A stretch of DNA of 64,000 nucleotides from Paractinoplanes maris (GCF_023544465.1 NZ_JALPVL010000005.1:186001-250000), one strand, 5' to 3'. Counted from the stretch's first letter, positions 8,500 to 18,165 are shown. Numbers and translations are program-made. The notes: generated by a model not told the origin, from the sequence alone.

Positions 8500-9445
8500 C
8501 GGCGCGGGCCAGTCCGATCGCCGCCTGCCGGATGTCACCCGCCGTCAGCCCGAAGTGCTCGAGCAGGAACGCGGTGTTGCCGGTGGGCGCGAACTCGCGG
8601 TGCACGCCCAGCATCCGCATCGGCACCGGGGTGCGCTCGGTGACCACGACGGCGGCCACCGCGGCGCCGAGCCCGCCGGTGGTGGTGGCCTCCTCGGCGG
8701 TGACGATGGCGCGGGTGTCCCGCATCGCCTCGCGGATCGCGTCCTCGTCGAGCGGCGCGATCGTCGACATGTTCAGCACCCGCACGGACACTCCCTCGGC
8801 GGCGGCCTCCTCGGCCGCCTCGAGCGCGCGGGAGACCATGGTTCCGGTCGCCACCACCGTGACATCCGAGCCGTCCCGCAGGCGCGAAGCCGCGCCGAAG
8901 GTGAAGTCGCGGTCACCGGTCACCGCGGGGACCTTGAACCGCCCCACCCGCAGGAAGACCGGCCGGGCCGCGTTCGCCGCCCAGCGCACGGCCGAGCGGG
9001 TCTCGGCGGGGTCGGCCGGCACCACCACGTCGAGGCCGGCGATCGCGCGCAGCCACGACAGGTCCTCGATCGAGTGGTGGGTGGGGCCCAGTTCCCCGTA
9101 CGCCATGCCCGGGCTCATCCCGCACAGGACCACCGGCGATCGGCTGTAGGCGACGTCGGCCTTGATCTGCTCCAGCGCGCGCCCGGTCAGGAACGGCGAG
9201 GCGCCACAGACGAACGGCACGTAGCCGCTGAGCGCCAGACCGGCCCCGACCCCGACCATGTCCTGCTCGGCGATGCCCACGTTGATGAGCCGGTCGGGGA
9301 ACTCCTGCTGGAACTTCACGAGATTGCTGGAGCCGACGGAGTCGTTGCACACGGCCACGATCCGCTCGTCCTCGCGGGCCAGCGCGCTCAACTCGTCGGC
9401 GAAGGCCACCCGGCAGTCGAAGAGTTCCTGGACGGGCGCGCTCAT
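8492..9445 (-). CDS. Transketolase, C-terminal subunit
   Basis: A 317-residue chain carrying the pyrimidine-binding and C-terminal domains of a split transketolase. The catalytic glutamate lies in NVGIAEQDMVGVGAGLA (about residues 60-76); the C-terminal domain follows from about 190 (VTVVATGTMVSRALEAAEEA). It pairs with the N-terminal chain encoded just upstream, with ATG/TGA overlap at 9442-9445. Split transketolases of this kind, beside an FGGY kinase and an isomerase, are known to handle phosphorylated branched pentuloses such as apulose 4-phosphate. A general pentose-phosphate role is less likely because the genes lie in a regulated uptake operon. Confidence 0.92.
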   Translation of the reverse strand: MSAPVQELFDCRVAFADELSALAREDERIVAVCNDSVGSSNLVKFQQEFPDRLINVGIAEQDMVGVGAGLALSGYVPFVCGASPFLTGRALEQIKADVAYSRSPVVLCGMSPGMAYGELGPTHHSIEDLSWLRAIAGLDVVVPADPAETRSAVRWAANAARPVFLRVGRFKVPAVTGDRDFTFGAASRLRDGSDVTVVATGTMVSRALEAAEEAAAEGVSVRVLNMSTIAPLDEDAIREAMRDTRAIVTAEEATTTGGLGAAVAAVVVTERTPVPMRMLGVHREFAPTGNTAFLLEHFGLTAGDIRQAAIGLARADV

Positions 9446-10323
9446 CGGGCCAGCTCCGCTTCCGCCGCGACGATCTGCTCGGCCGAGGGCACCTTGTGGT
9501 GCCACTCCACGCGGTCTTCCATGAAGGAGACGCCTCTTCCCTTGGTCGTGTTGGCGATGACGCAGGTCGGGCGCTCGCCGCGGGGCGCGGTGAACGCTTC
9601 GTGCAGCGCGAGGTGGTCGTGCCCGTCGACCTCGAGGACGTCCCAGCCGAAGGCGCGGAACTTGTCGTCCAGCGGGTCCAGCGTGTTCGTCTCCTCGGTG
9701 CGCGCACCCTGCTGGAGCCGGTTGCGGTCGACGACCGCGGTCAGGTTGGACAAGCGCCGGTGGCCGGCCGTCATCGCGGCCTCCCAGTTGCTGCCCTCCT
9801 GCAGCTCCCCGTCGCCGAGAACCACGTAGACGTGGCGCGACGACGCGGACAGCCGGCCGGCCACCGCCATGCCGACCGAGATCGGCAGGCCGTGCCCGAG
9901 CGGGCCCGTGTTGGTCTCGACGCCCGGCACCTTGACCCGGTTGGGGTGGCCGTTGAGCGGCGACAGCGGTCCGGCGAACGTGTCGAGCTCGGCGGTCGCG
10001 AAGAAGCCGGTCGCGGCCAGGGTGGCGTAGAGGGCGCCGGCCGTGTGGCCCTTGCTGAGCACGAACCGGTCGCGGTCGGCCCAGTCCGGCTTCTCGGGGT
10101 CGATCCGCAGCACCGAGAAGAACAGCGTGGTCAGGATGTCGAGGACGGACATGTCGCCGCCCACGTGGCCCAGACCGGCCCGGCCGATCATGTGCAGGTC
10201 GGCGGTGCGGGACTGGTTGGCCCGCTCCCGCAGCATCTCGCGGCGGCGCTCGGGGCCGGCGTCGGCGAACTCCTGCCGGAACGAGCGCCAGGCGGCGGCG
10301 GTACGAGGGTCGGCGACCAGCAT
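9442..10323 (-). CDS. Transketolase, N-terminal (TPP-binding) subunit
   Basis: A 293-residue chain holding the thiamine-pyrophosphate domain. Visible landmarks: GHVGGDMSVLDILTTLFF, LSKGHTAGALYATLA, GPLGHGLPISVGMA and the TPP motif GDGELQEGSNWEAAM followed by VVDRN. It is the first catabolic gene after the binding-protein gene and is separated from it by a 63-base gap containing a strong hairpin. Together with the next gene it forms one complete transketolase. Confidence 0.93.
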   Translation of the reverse strand: MLVADPRTAAAWRSFRQEFADAGPERRREMLRERANQSRTADLHMIGRAGLGHVGGDMSVLDILTTLFFSVLRIDPEKPDWADRDRFVLSKGHTAGALYATLAATGFFATAELDTFAGPLSPLNGHPNRVKVPGVETNTGPLGHGLPISVGMAVAGRLSASSRHVYVVLGDGELQEGSNWEAAMTAGHRRLSNLTAVVDRNRLQQGARTEETNTLDPLDDKFRAFGWDVLEVDGHDHLALHEAFTAPRGERPTCVIANTTKGRGVSFMEDRVEWHHKVPSAEQIVAAEAELAR

Positions 10324-10348
10324 GGGTGTGCCTTTCTACGGGTGGTGA

Positions 10349-10376
10349 GGGGCGGGCCCGGGCACAGGCCCGCCCC
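10349..10376 (-). promoter_or_regulatory. Intercistronic hairpin between binding protein and transketolase
   Basis: A perfect 10-bp inverted repeat (GGGGCGGGCC / GGCCCGCCCC) with an eight-base loop begins 11 bases after the binding-protein stop and ends 26 bases before the next start. No T-run follows. Such hairpins inside ABC-transporter operons usually stabilise upstream mRNA or act as partial terminators, which would raise binding-protein output over the enzymes. It is most likely not a full terminator, because the downstream genes have no visible promoter. Confidence 0.65.
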
Positions 10377-10386
10377 GACGTGACGG

Positions 10387-11403
<1,017 letters not shown>

Positions 11404-11422
11404 CTACGGAGCGGGGGTGGAT

Positions 11423-12502
11423 CTACGCGGTGTGCCGGGTGAGGCTGGACTGCAGGCGCTGCTGGGCCTGCTCGGTGATGACGGCGAAGATGATGACGGC
11501 GCCCTTGACCACCGACTGCCAGAAGGTGGAGACGCCGACCAGCACCAGGCCGTCGCTGAGGAAGCCGATGACGAAGGCACCCATGACGGTGCCGATGATC
11601 GTGCCGCGACCGCCGGACAGCGCGGTGCCGCCGAGCACGGCCGCCGCGATCGCGTTCAACTCGTACGTCGTCGCGGTGTCCGGATAGGCGGCGCCCAGCT
11701 CCGAGGTGAGCAGGAGGCCGGCCAGCGCGGCGCAGGCGCCCGAGATCACGTACACCGCGATCTTGACCCGGTTGACCCGGATGCCGGACAGCACCGCGGC
11801 CCGCTCGTTGCCGCCCACGGCGAAGATGTGCTTGCCGAACGGGGTCCGGGTGGTGACGACGATCGCGACGGCCGCGACCACGACCATGATCCAGACGGCG
11901 ACCGGGATGCCCAGCAGACTGTCGACCCCGATGAACGAGAAGCCGGTGTTGCCGCGGGCCTCGGTGCCGGCCAGATCCGGGTAGGTGCCGCCGTTGCTGT
12001 GCAGCTGGGCGGCGCCGCGGGCCACATAGAGCATGCCCAGCGTGGCGATGAACGGCGCCACCTTGAAGCGGGTGATCAGCAGGCCGTTGACCGCGCCGAC
12101 CAGGGCGCCGACGACGATGCCGATCAGGATCACCACGGCCACCGAGAAGAAGACCGTGCCGCCCGGGACGTTGAGCCCTTTGAACAGCAGACCGCCGGCC
12201 ACCATGCTGGACAGCCCGGCGATCGAGCCCACCGACAGGTCGATGCCGCCGGTCAGGATGACGAAGGTGACCCCGATGGCCAGGATGGCGTTGATGGCCA
12301 CGTGCTTGGTCATCAGGATCAGGTTGCTCTGGGTCAGGTACTCCGACGAGATCGAGCTGAAGATGATCACCAGCACCACGAGGACGACCAGCGTGCGCCC
12401 GCGCAGGAGCAGCAGCGCCGCCCGCTTGAGCGCGGTGCGGGACTCCTCGGGCTGAGGCGCCGCGGCCGTGGGGGCCGGCGCGGCGACGTCGGTGTCGGTC
12501 AT
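11423..12502 (-). CDS. Sugar ABC transporter permease (RbsC-like)
   Basis: A 359-residue membrane protein of the ribose/xylose permease family (BPD_transp_2), with an Ala/Pro-rich cytoplasmic N-terminus (about 40 residues) and eight to ten hydrophobic helices. The family signatures ILTGGIDLSVGSIAGLSSM, NGLLITRFKVAPFIATLG and VLGGTALSGGRGTIIGT are intact. Its ATG overlaps the ATPase stop (ATGA at 12499). It forms the translocation channel with the tandem-domain ATPase. Confidence 0.95.
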   Translation of the reverse strand: MTDTDVAAPAPTAAAPQPEESRTALKRAALLLLRGRTLVVLVVLVIIFSSISSEYLTQSNLILMTKHVAINAILAIGVTFVILTGGIDLSVGSIAGLSSMVAGGLLFKGLNVPGGTVFFSVAVVILIGIVVGALVGAVNGLLITRFKVAPFIATLGMLYVARGAAQLHSNGGTYPDLAGTEARGNTGFSFIGVDSLLGIPVAVWIMVVVAAVAIVVTTRTPFGKHIFAVGGNERAAVLSGIRVNRVKIAVYVISGACAALAGLLLTSELGAAYPDTATTYELNAIAAAVLGGTALSGGRGTIIGTVMGAFVIGFLSDGLVLVGVSTFWQSVVKGAVIIFAVITEQAQQRLQSSLTRHTA

Positions 12503-14013
12503 GCGGATGCCTCCAGGGCGCTCTCGGATGCGGAGGCGGTGACGAGCGCCTCCTCGGTGACGTTCTCGGCGGTGAACTCGGCGGTGATCCGGCCGCGGGC
12601 CATCACCAGCACCCGGTCGGCCATGGCCATCACCTCGGCCAGCTCGGACGAGATGAACAGCACCCCGAAGCCCCGCGCGGCCAGCTCGGCCATCAGCCCG
12701 GCGATCTGCGACTTGGCGCCGACGTCGACGCCGCGGGTGGGCTCGTCCAGCAGCAGCACGATCGGCTCGGTGAGCAGCGCCCGGGCCAGGACGACCTTCT
12801 GCTGGTTGCCGCCGCTGAGCGCGGTGACCAGGGCCCCCAGCCCGGGGATCTTGATGGCCAGCTCGCTGACCTTGTCCCTGGCCGTACGCTGCTCGGCCGG
12901 GCCGGCCAGCAGGCCACCCCGGGTCAGCTTGGCGATGGTGGCCAGCAGGATGTTGTCGCGCACGGTCATGGTCTGCACCAGGCCGTCGCGCTGCCGGTCC
13001 TCGGGCACCAGGGCCAGGCCCGCCGCCATCCGGGCCTGGACCGTGCTCTTGGGCTCCTTCTCGCCGCGTACGAAGACCTCCCCCGCGGTGGCCCGGCGCA
13101 TGCCCATGAGCGTCTCCATCAGCTCGGTGCGACCGGCGCCCATCAGGCCGTAGATGCCGACCACCTCGCCCGCGCGCACGCTCAGCGAGACGTCGTCGAC
13201 CGCGACCGTGCCGGGGACGGTCAGGCCGCGTACCTCGAGAAGCACGTCGCCGACCGGCGAGCTGTTGCGGACGTAGAGCGAGTCGGGGTCGCGGCCGACC
13301 ATCTGCCGCACGATCCAGCCGGTGTCGGTCTTGCTCATCGACTCGTGCGCGACCAGGCGGCCGTCGCGGAAGACGGTGACCCAGTCGCCGATGCGGCGGA
13401 ACTCGTCGAGCTTGTGCGAGATGTAGATGACCGTGACGTCGTCGCGGCGCAGGTCGCCCATCACCTCGAAGAGCACGTCGACCTCGTGGTTGGACAGCGC
13501 CGAGGTGGGCTCGTCCATGATCAGCACGCGGACGTCCTCCAGCAGCACCCGGCCGATCTCGACGAGCTGCTGCTGGCCGATCGGCAGGTCACCGACGAGC
13601 GTGTCGGGGTCGAGACGGTCCTGGCCGAGCCGCTCGAGCACCTCGCGGGCGCGGCGGCGCTGACCCGCGGCGTCGACGAACCGGCCGCCCTTGCGCAGCT
13701 CGCGGCCGGCGAAGAGGTTCTCGGCGATCGACAGGTTGGGGAAGAGGCTGAGCTCCTGGTGGATGATCCCGATCCCCAGGGCCTGCGCGGCCCGCGGGCT
13801 GCCGAGCTGCACCGTCTCACCCTCGAGCACGATCTCGCCGCTGGTCGGCTGCTCGGAGCCGGAGAGGATCTTCATGAGCGTCGACTTGCCGGCGCCGTTC
13901 TCGCCCACCAGCACGTTGACCTGGCCGCGGTAGGCCGTGAAGGTCACGTCCTTGAGGGCCCGCACGCCGCCGTAGTTCTTGCTGATGTGGCGCGCTTCGA
14001 GGATCTCGGCCAT
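12499..14013 (-). CDS. Sugar ABC transporter ATPase with two nucleotide-binding domains (RbsA-like)
   Basis: A 504-residue tandem ATPase. Domain 1 has Walker A VGENGAGKSTLMKIL, a signature variant DLPIGQQQLVEIGRVL and Walker B VLIMDEPTSAL. Domain 2 has a degenerate P-loop (GLMGAGRTELMETL), as normal for RbsA/XylG proteins, and a proper signature TALSGGNQQKVVLARAL with LLDEPTRGVDVGAKSQI. The ATG at 14013 overlaps the DUF2291 stop; a GTG one codon upstream is also open. It powers pentose uptake. Confidence 0.95.
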   Translation of the reverse strand: MAEILEARHISKNYGGVRALKDVTFTAYRGQVNVLVGENGAGKSTLMKILSGSEQPTSGEIVLEGETVQLGSPRAAQALGIGIIHQELSLFPNLSIAENLFAGRELRKGGRFVDAAGQRRRAREVLERLGQDRLDPDTLVGDLPIGQQQLVEIGRVLLEDVRVLIMDEPTSALSNHEVDVLFEVMGDLRRDDVTVIYISHKLDEFRRIGDWVTVFRDGRLVAHESMSKTDTGWIVRQMVGRDPDSLYVRNSSPVGDVLLEVRGLTVPGTVAVDDVSLSVRAGEVVGIYGLMGAGRTELMETLMGMRRATAGEVFVRGEKEPKSTVQARMAAGLALVPEDRQRDGLVQTMTVRDNILLATIAKLTRGGLLAGPAEQRTARDKVSELAIKIPGLGALVTALSGGNQQKVVLARALLTEPIVLLLDEPTRGVDVGAKSQIAGLMAELAARGFGVLFISSELAEVMAMADRVLVMARGRITAEFTAENVTEEALVTASASESALEASA

Positions 14014-14675
14014 CACTTGACCGCCAGCTCGGTCGGCACCAGGAAGATCGTGCCGGGGGCCAGCGACGAGAAGGCGCCGTAGAAGTCGACCTTCTTGCCC
14101 TTCAGCGCCTCCTTGTCGCCCGCCTTGGCGATCACGTCGGTCCGGACCCGGTCGTTGATCTGGTTGGCGACCTCGGCGTAGTCGATCTGGTTGGTGAAAT
14201 CGCCGAACGCGATGAACTTGACGGCGTCGCGGATCGCGGTGCCGGCGATCACCGGGCCGGTCGCGATGGTGACCTTGACCGGCTTGCCGCCCGCCACGGG
14301 CACCTCGACGGTGACCGGGCCGGTGGGCACCGAGGTGTCCACCTCGGTGACTGTGCCCGAGCCCTTGACCATGAAGGCGAACGGGCTGCCGGTGCCGGTC
14401 TGGTTGCCGTACTTCTTCCCGGCCGCGGCCGGGTCGTCGGCGATCGCGGCGGCCACCGTGGCGACGTCCACGGCGTTGTCGTGCACGGTGGGCACGATCT
14501 TCTGGGTCCAGTTGTCGTCGACGTACGTCTTGGGGTCGGTGGCCGACGCGGCCGCGGCGGACTCACCGTCCTTCTCGTACACGTAGACACCGGGCACCTT
14601 GGAACAGGCCGCCACCGCCGCCGCCAGCGTCGCCGCCGTCACCGCGGCCAGCAGTCGGCGTGTGATCACCGTCAT
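14013..14675 (-). CDS. DUF2291 family lipoprotein, first gene of the sugar operon
   Basis: A 220-residue predicted lipoprotein (lipobox VAAC, Cys 24, followed by SKVPGVYVYEKDG). The remainder matches DUF2291, a family repeatedly found beside RbsABC-type sugar transporters, including the segments YVDDNWTQKIVPTVHDNAVDV, FMVKGSGTVTEVDTS and FIAFGDFTNQIDYAEVANQIN. Function is unknown; an accessory to the transporter at the outer face of the membrane is the usual guess. The operator repeat lies directly in front of its ATG, leaving no normal ribosome site, so translation may start leaderless or from a very short leader. Confidence 0.88.
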   Translation of the reverse strand: MTVITRRLLAAVTAATLAAAVAACSKVPGVYVYEKDGESAAAASATDPKTYVDDNWTQKIVPTVHDNAVDVATVAAAIADDPAAAGKKYGNQTGTGSPFAFMVKGSGTVTEVDTSVPTGPVTVEVPVAGGKPVKVTIATGPVIAGTAIRDAVKFIAFGDFTNQIDYAEVANQINDRVRTDVIAKAGDKEALKGKKVDFYGAFSSLAPGTIFLVPTELAVK

Positions 14676-14678
14676 GTT

Positions 14679-14691
14679 GAATATCCATTCA
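14679..14691. promoter_or_regulatory. Candidate SorC operator, operon side
   Basis: The 13-bp sequence gaatatccattca lies four bases before the DUF2291 start codon. Its exact reverse complement occurs at 14830-14842 before the divergent regulator gene. This mirrored placement, one copy per promoter, is what an autoregulated divergent operator pair should look like. Confidence 0.7.
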
Positions 14692-14713
14692 TAGGCGATT
14701 GGGCATGCGTTTA

Positions 14714-14742
14714 CTGTGAATGCTGGATGTCGTTCTTGTCAA
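14714..14742 (-). promoter_or_regulatory. Possible promoter of the sugar operon
   Basis: On the minus strand a perfect TTGACA (-35, 14742-14737) is followed 17-20 bases later by a poor -10 candidate around TCACAGTAAA (14719-14711). The predicted start would fall just upstream of, or within, the operator at 14679-14691. The -35 is convincing, the -10 is not. Confidence 0.4.
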
Positions 14743-14829
14743 CGGGTCGTTCCGGTCGCGACGCGCGCGCCATCGTCGCGGCGAAGTAGAGCCGTTCGGC
14801 TTCGTCACTCTGACTGAACGAGCACGGCT

Positions 14830-14842
14830 TGAATGGATATTC
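14830..14842. promoter_or_regulatory. Candidate SorC operator, regulator side
   Basis: The sequence tgaatggatattc is the exact reverse complement of 14679-14691. It ends 36 bases before the GTG of the SorC-type gene and contains a possible -10 (TATTCT), so binding here would block the regulator's own promoter. Confidence 0.65.
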
Positions 14843-14878
14843 TCCTAAGCTCCGCGAGACGTAAACCGGGAGGATGGA

Positions 14879-15877
14879 GTGGCAGAGCGCTACCCGGCGG
14901 CCCGCACGGCCGCCCTGGACGAGGTCGCGACCGACCAGATCCGGCTGCTGACCAAGGTCGCCCGGATGTATCACGAGCGCGGGATCCGCCAGCCGCAGAT
15001 CGCGGCGCAGCTGCACATCTCCCAGCCGCGCGTCTCCCGGCTGCTCAAGCGCGCGGTCGAGCTCGGCATCGTACGGACGACGGTGATCGCTCCCCGCGGC
15101 GTCTACGCCGAGCTCGAGGAGCAGATCGAGCAGGCGTACGGCGTCACCGAGGTGATCGTGGCCGATACCGACGACCACGCCGACGAGAGCCACGTGATGC
15201 GGGCGCTCGGCGCAGCGGCCGCGGTCTACCTGGAGACGACGCTGATGGGCGGCGAGCGGATCGGCGTCTCGTCGTGGAGCTCGACGATCCTGGCCACGGT
15301 CGAGGCCATGCACCCACGCCCGACCCCGGTGGCCGACCAGGTCGTCCAGATGCTCGGCGGGGTCGGCAACGTGACCGCGCAGACCCAGGCCACCCGGATC
15401 ACCGGCCGGCTCTCGGCGCTGACCGGGGCGCAGGCCGTCTATCTGCCGGCACCGGGGCTGCTGGCCTCGGGTGACATGCGGCAGATGTTCGTGACCGATC
15501 CCAACATCGAGCCGGTGCTGCGGGCCTGTGAGGACCTGACGATGGCGCTGGTCGGCGTGGGCAGCATCGAGCCCAGCCCGCTGCTGCGCGAGAGCGGCAA
15601 CGCGTTCGCCGAGAGTGAGCTGCCCGCCCTGCGGTCGGCCGGCGCCGTGGGTGACGTCTGCATGCGCTTCTTCGACGCGGCGGGCGAGCACATCGAATCG
15701 GCCTTCGACGAGCGCGTCCTGGGCATCGGCGCCGAGACCCTTCGCAAGATCCCGCGACGGGTCGCTGTGGCCGGTGGCCTGCGCAAGAGCACGGCCATCA
15801 AGGCCGCCCTGCGCGGTGGCTGGGTCAACGTCCTGATCACCGATCTGCAGGTGGCGCGCAGCCTCGTCGACCTCTGA
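14879..15877 (+). CDS. SorC/DeoR-type sugar-binding transcriptional regulator
   Basis: A 332-residue regulator. The N-terminal helix-turn-helix (about 25-60) reads ARMYHERGIRQPQIAAQLHI then SQPRVSRLLKRAVELGIV, the SorC pattern. The effector domain (about 70-330) has the phosphosugar-binding features GERIGVSSWSSTILATVEAM, VQMLGGVG and VAGGLRKSTAIKAALRGGW. Start GTG 14879 follows GGGAGGAT. The gene is divergent from the sugar operon and shares its operator region. SorC proteins usually answer to a phosphorylated sugar intermediate, here probably the kinase product. Confidence 0.92.
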   Translation: MAERYPAARTAALDEVATDQIRLLTKVARMYHERGIRQPQIAAQLHISQPRVSRLLKRAVELGIVRTTVIAPRGVYAELEEQIEQAYGVTEVIVADTDDHADESHVMRALGAAAAVYLETTLMGGERIGVSSWSSTILATVEAMHPRPTPVADQVVQMLGGVGNVTAQTQATRITGRLSALTGAQAVYLPAPGLLASGDMRQMFVTDPNIEPVLRACEDLTMALVGVGSIEPSPLLRESGNAFAESELPALRSAGAVGDVCMRFFDAAGEHIESAFDERVLGIGAETLRKIPRRVAVAGGLRKSTAIKAALRGGWVNVLITDLQVARSLVDL

Positions 15878-15887
15878 CACCACTGCG

Positions 15888-15958
15888 GTGCCGTGATGGC
15901 ATCAACTTGGCACCACGAACTCTTGCCGTGGTGCCATTGCTGTGCCACGATGGCGTCA
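15888..15958. promoter_or_regulatory. Nested operator repeats before the RHH/HicB-like gene
   Basis: Two 17-bp direct repeats, gtgccRYgatggcRtca, lie at 15888-15904 and 15942-15958; the second runs into the start codon. Between them a perfect 10-bp inverted repeat, TGGCACCACG / CGTGGTGCCA, lies at 15908-15917 and 15927-15936. The density of repeats directly before a ribbon-helix-helix gene suggests autoregulation by its product. Confidence 0.65.
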
Positions 15959-16476
15959 TGGACTTGACCACGTATGTGAACCACCTCGGGCGGGAATTCG
16001 CGACGCTCGCCGAAGCCGGCGGCGAGGACGCGCGTGCGCTGGTCGAGCGCCTGACCGGCTCGCTCGAGTCGGCGATCAGGATGACGCTGCTGGAAGCGCT
16101 GTCGGCCGCGGCCGACGAGATCACCCGCGATCTGGCCCCGGGCTCGGTCGAGCTGCGCCTGCGGGCCCGCGACCCCGAGTTCGTCGTCTCCCTGCCGCCG
16201 GCCGCGACCGAGGACGCGGCACCGGCCTCGACCACCGGGGCCGACCAGGATCTGCCGATCAGCGAGGACGGCCCGGCCTCCCGGATCAATGTGCGCATGC
16301 CCGAGCAGCTCAAAGCCGCGATCGAGGAGGCCGCGGCCAAGGAGGGGCGCTCGGTCAACGCCTGGCTGGTCCGCGCGGCCGCCGCCGGCGTCCAGCAGTC
16401 CGATCGTCAGCTCCGCCCCGAGGCCCGCGACAACGCCAAGCGCAGCGCCCAGCGCTTCACCGGCTGGGTGCGCTGA
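15958..16476 (+). CDS. HicB/Arc-like ribbon-helix-helix protein
   Basis: A 172-residue protein. The C-terminal part reads SRINVRMPEQLKAAIEEAAA followed by KEGRSVNAWLVRAAAAGV (about 105-145), a ribbon-helix-helix DNA-binding unit as in HicB/Arc antitoxins. The first 80 residues are helical and acidic with no recognised domain. No HicA-like toxin gene is next to it; it is followed by DUF4097 and an ABC exporter. It is therefore more likely a regulator of that operon than an antitoxin. ATG 15958 is chosen because the operator-rich DNA lies upstream. Confidence 0.75.
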   Translation: MDLTTYVNHLGREFATLAEAGGEDARALVERLTGSLESAIRMTLLEALSAAADEITRDLAPGSVELRLRARDPEFVVSLPPAATEDAAPASTTGADQDLPISEDGPASRINVRMPEQLKAAIEEAAAKEGRSVNAWLVRAAAAGVQQSDRQLRPEARDNAKRSAQRFTGWVR

Positions 16477-16540
16477 CCTCTCCACCACCACGTCCCTGAC
16501 CTGCGGGGACGCCTCACCGACCCATCACGAGGGGACCACC

Positions 16541-17383
16541 ATGCCTGTTTTCGACACACCCACATCGATTTCCGTCACTATCGAGCTCGGCGTCGGCGAC
16601 CTGCGGGTCACCGCCACCGACCGCACCGACACCGTCATCGAGGTCCGCCCGAGCGACCCGGCCGACGAGTCCGATATGGAGGCGGCGGCCCAGGTCCGGG
16701 TCGACTTCGCCCACGGCGAGCTCAAGGTCACCGGTCCCAAGCGGCTGTTCGACTTCTCCAGGAAGAGCCGGTCGGTCACCGTCATCCTCGAGCTGCCCAG
16801 CGGCTCCCAGGTCGACGCGCACTTCTGGATGGGCAAGATCCAGAGCTCCGGGCCGCTCGGTGAGTGCAAGCTCAAGACCACCGGCGACATCACCCTCGAG
16901 CGCACCGGTCCGCTGCGGGTGCACACCGGGTTCGGCGACATCGTGGCCGGGGCGATCGCCGGCGCCGCCGACATCTCCACCGCCTCGGGCAAGATCCGGG
17001 TCGGCGAGATCGACGGGACCGCGGTGGTCAAGAACTCCAACGGCGACACCGCGATCGACGCGGTCAGCGGTGACGTCCGGGTCCGCAACGCCAACGGCGT
17101 CATCGAGGTCGGCCGGGCCGGGGCCGGCGCCGACCTGAAGACCTCCAACGGCGCCATCCGGCTCGGCGAGGTGGTCAGCGGCTCGGCCGTCCTGCACACG
17201 GCCGCGGGCAACCTCGACATCGGCATCGCCGAGGGCACCGCCGCCTGGCTCGAGCTGACCTCCGGCTTCGGCCAGGTCAGCAACGAGCTGGACACCACCT
17301 CGGGGCCCGGCGGGGACCGGACCGTCGAGGTACGCGGTCGCACGTCCTACGGCGACATCACCGTCCACCGCTCGCTGGTCTGA
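16541..17383 (+). CDS. DUF4097 beta-strand-repeat protein
   Basis: A 280-residue DUF4097 protein with no signal peptide or membrane segment. It is made of short repeated beta strands (KTTGDITLERTGPLRVHTGFG, ISTASGKIRVGEIDGTAVVK, SNGDTAIDAVSGDVRV) that should stack into a right-handed beta-helix or adhesin-like rod. It lies 64 bases after the RHH gene and 11 before the ABC ATPase. This gene order recurs in actinomycetes (recalled, not checked), which suggests a common function in the cell envelope or in sensing, not yet defined. Confidence 0.85.
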   Translation: MPVFDTPTSISVTIELGVGDLRVTATDRTDTVIEVRPSDPADESDMEAAAQVRVDFAHGELKVTGPKRLFDFSRKSRSVTVILELPSGSQVDAHFWMGKIQSSGPLGECKLKTTGDITLERTGPLRVHTGFGDIVAGAIAGAADISTASGKIRVGEIDGTAVVKNSNGDTAIDAVSGDVRVRNANGVIEVGRAGAGADLKTSNGAIRLGEVVSGSAVLHTAAGNLDIGIAEGTAAWLELTSGFGQVSNELDTTSGPGGDRTVEVRGRTSYGDITVHRSLV

Positions 17384-17394
17384 GGAGACACTTC

Positions 17395-18165
17395 ATGCAA
17401 ACCCATGACCCCGCGATCACGGTTCGCGGACTCCGCAAGTCCTACAAAGACCTTCAGGTGCTCAAGGGCGTCGACTTCGAGGTGGCCCGGGGCAGCATCT
17501 TCGCGCTGCTCGGCTCGAACGGGGCCGGCAAGACCACGATCATGCGCATCCTCGCCACCCTGCTCAAGCCGGATGACGGCGCCGCGACCGTGGACGGGTT
17601 CGACGTCCGGTCCCAGCCGGCCCAGGTTCGCGAGTCGATCAGCCTGACCGGCCAGTTCGCCGCGGTGGACGAGATCCTGACCGGGCGGGAGAACCTGGTG
17701 ATGGTGGCCGAGCTGCGGCAGGTGCGCAAGCCGGGCCAGGTGGCGGACGACCTGCTCGCCCGGTTCAGCCTGAGCGACGCCGGCGGTCGCCCGGTGGGCA
17801 CGTACTCGGGAGGCATGCGCCGCCGGCTCGACATCGCGATGAGCCTGATCGGCGACCCGCCGGTCATCTTCCTCGACGAGCCGACCACGGGTCTCGACCC
17901 CGAGGCCCGCCTGGAGGTGTGGCGGATGGTCAAGGAGCTCGCCACCAGCGGCACGACCGTCCTGCTGACGACGCAGTACCTCGACGAGGCCGAGAAGCTG
18001 GCCGACCGGATCGCCATCCTGCACGAGGGCACGATCATCGTGTCCGGCACCCTGGCCGACCTGAGGCGCCTGCTCCCCCCGGCGAAGGTCGAGTACGTCG
18101 AGCGTCAGCCCAGCCTCGAAGAGATCTTCCTGGCCATCGTCGGCACCAAGGAGGGGCACCGATGA
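17395..18165 (+). CDS. ABC exporter ATPase (DrrA-like)
   Basis: A 256-residue single-domain ATPase: Walker A LLGSNGAGKTTIMRILATLL, signature TYSGGMRRRLDIAMSLI, Walker B VIFLDEPTTGLDPEARLEVW and the H-loop region TVLLTTQYLDEAEKLADR. It resembles DrrA-type antibiotic/lipid exporters but is about 60 residues shorter than typical DrrA: its C-terminal extension is short. The stop overlaps the permease ATG at 18162. Confidence 0.92.
   Translation: MQTHDPAITVRGLRKSYKDLQVLKGVDFEVARGSIFALLGSNGAGKTTIMRILATLLKPDDGAATVDGFDVRSQPAQVRESISLTGQFAAVDEILTGRENLVMVAELRQVRKPGQVADDLLARFSLSDAGGRPVGTYSGGMRRRLDIAMSLIGDPPVIFLDEPTTGLDPEARLEVWRMVKELATSGTTVLLTTQYLDEAEKLADRIAILHEGTIIVSGTLADLRRLLPPAKVEYVERQPSLEEIFLAIVGTKEGHR

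Noticed and set aside
15958..16476. Toxin-antitoxin module
   Set aside because: The RHH/HicB-like protein has no HicA-like or other toxin gene beside it; the following genes are DUF4097 and an ABC exporter.
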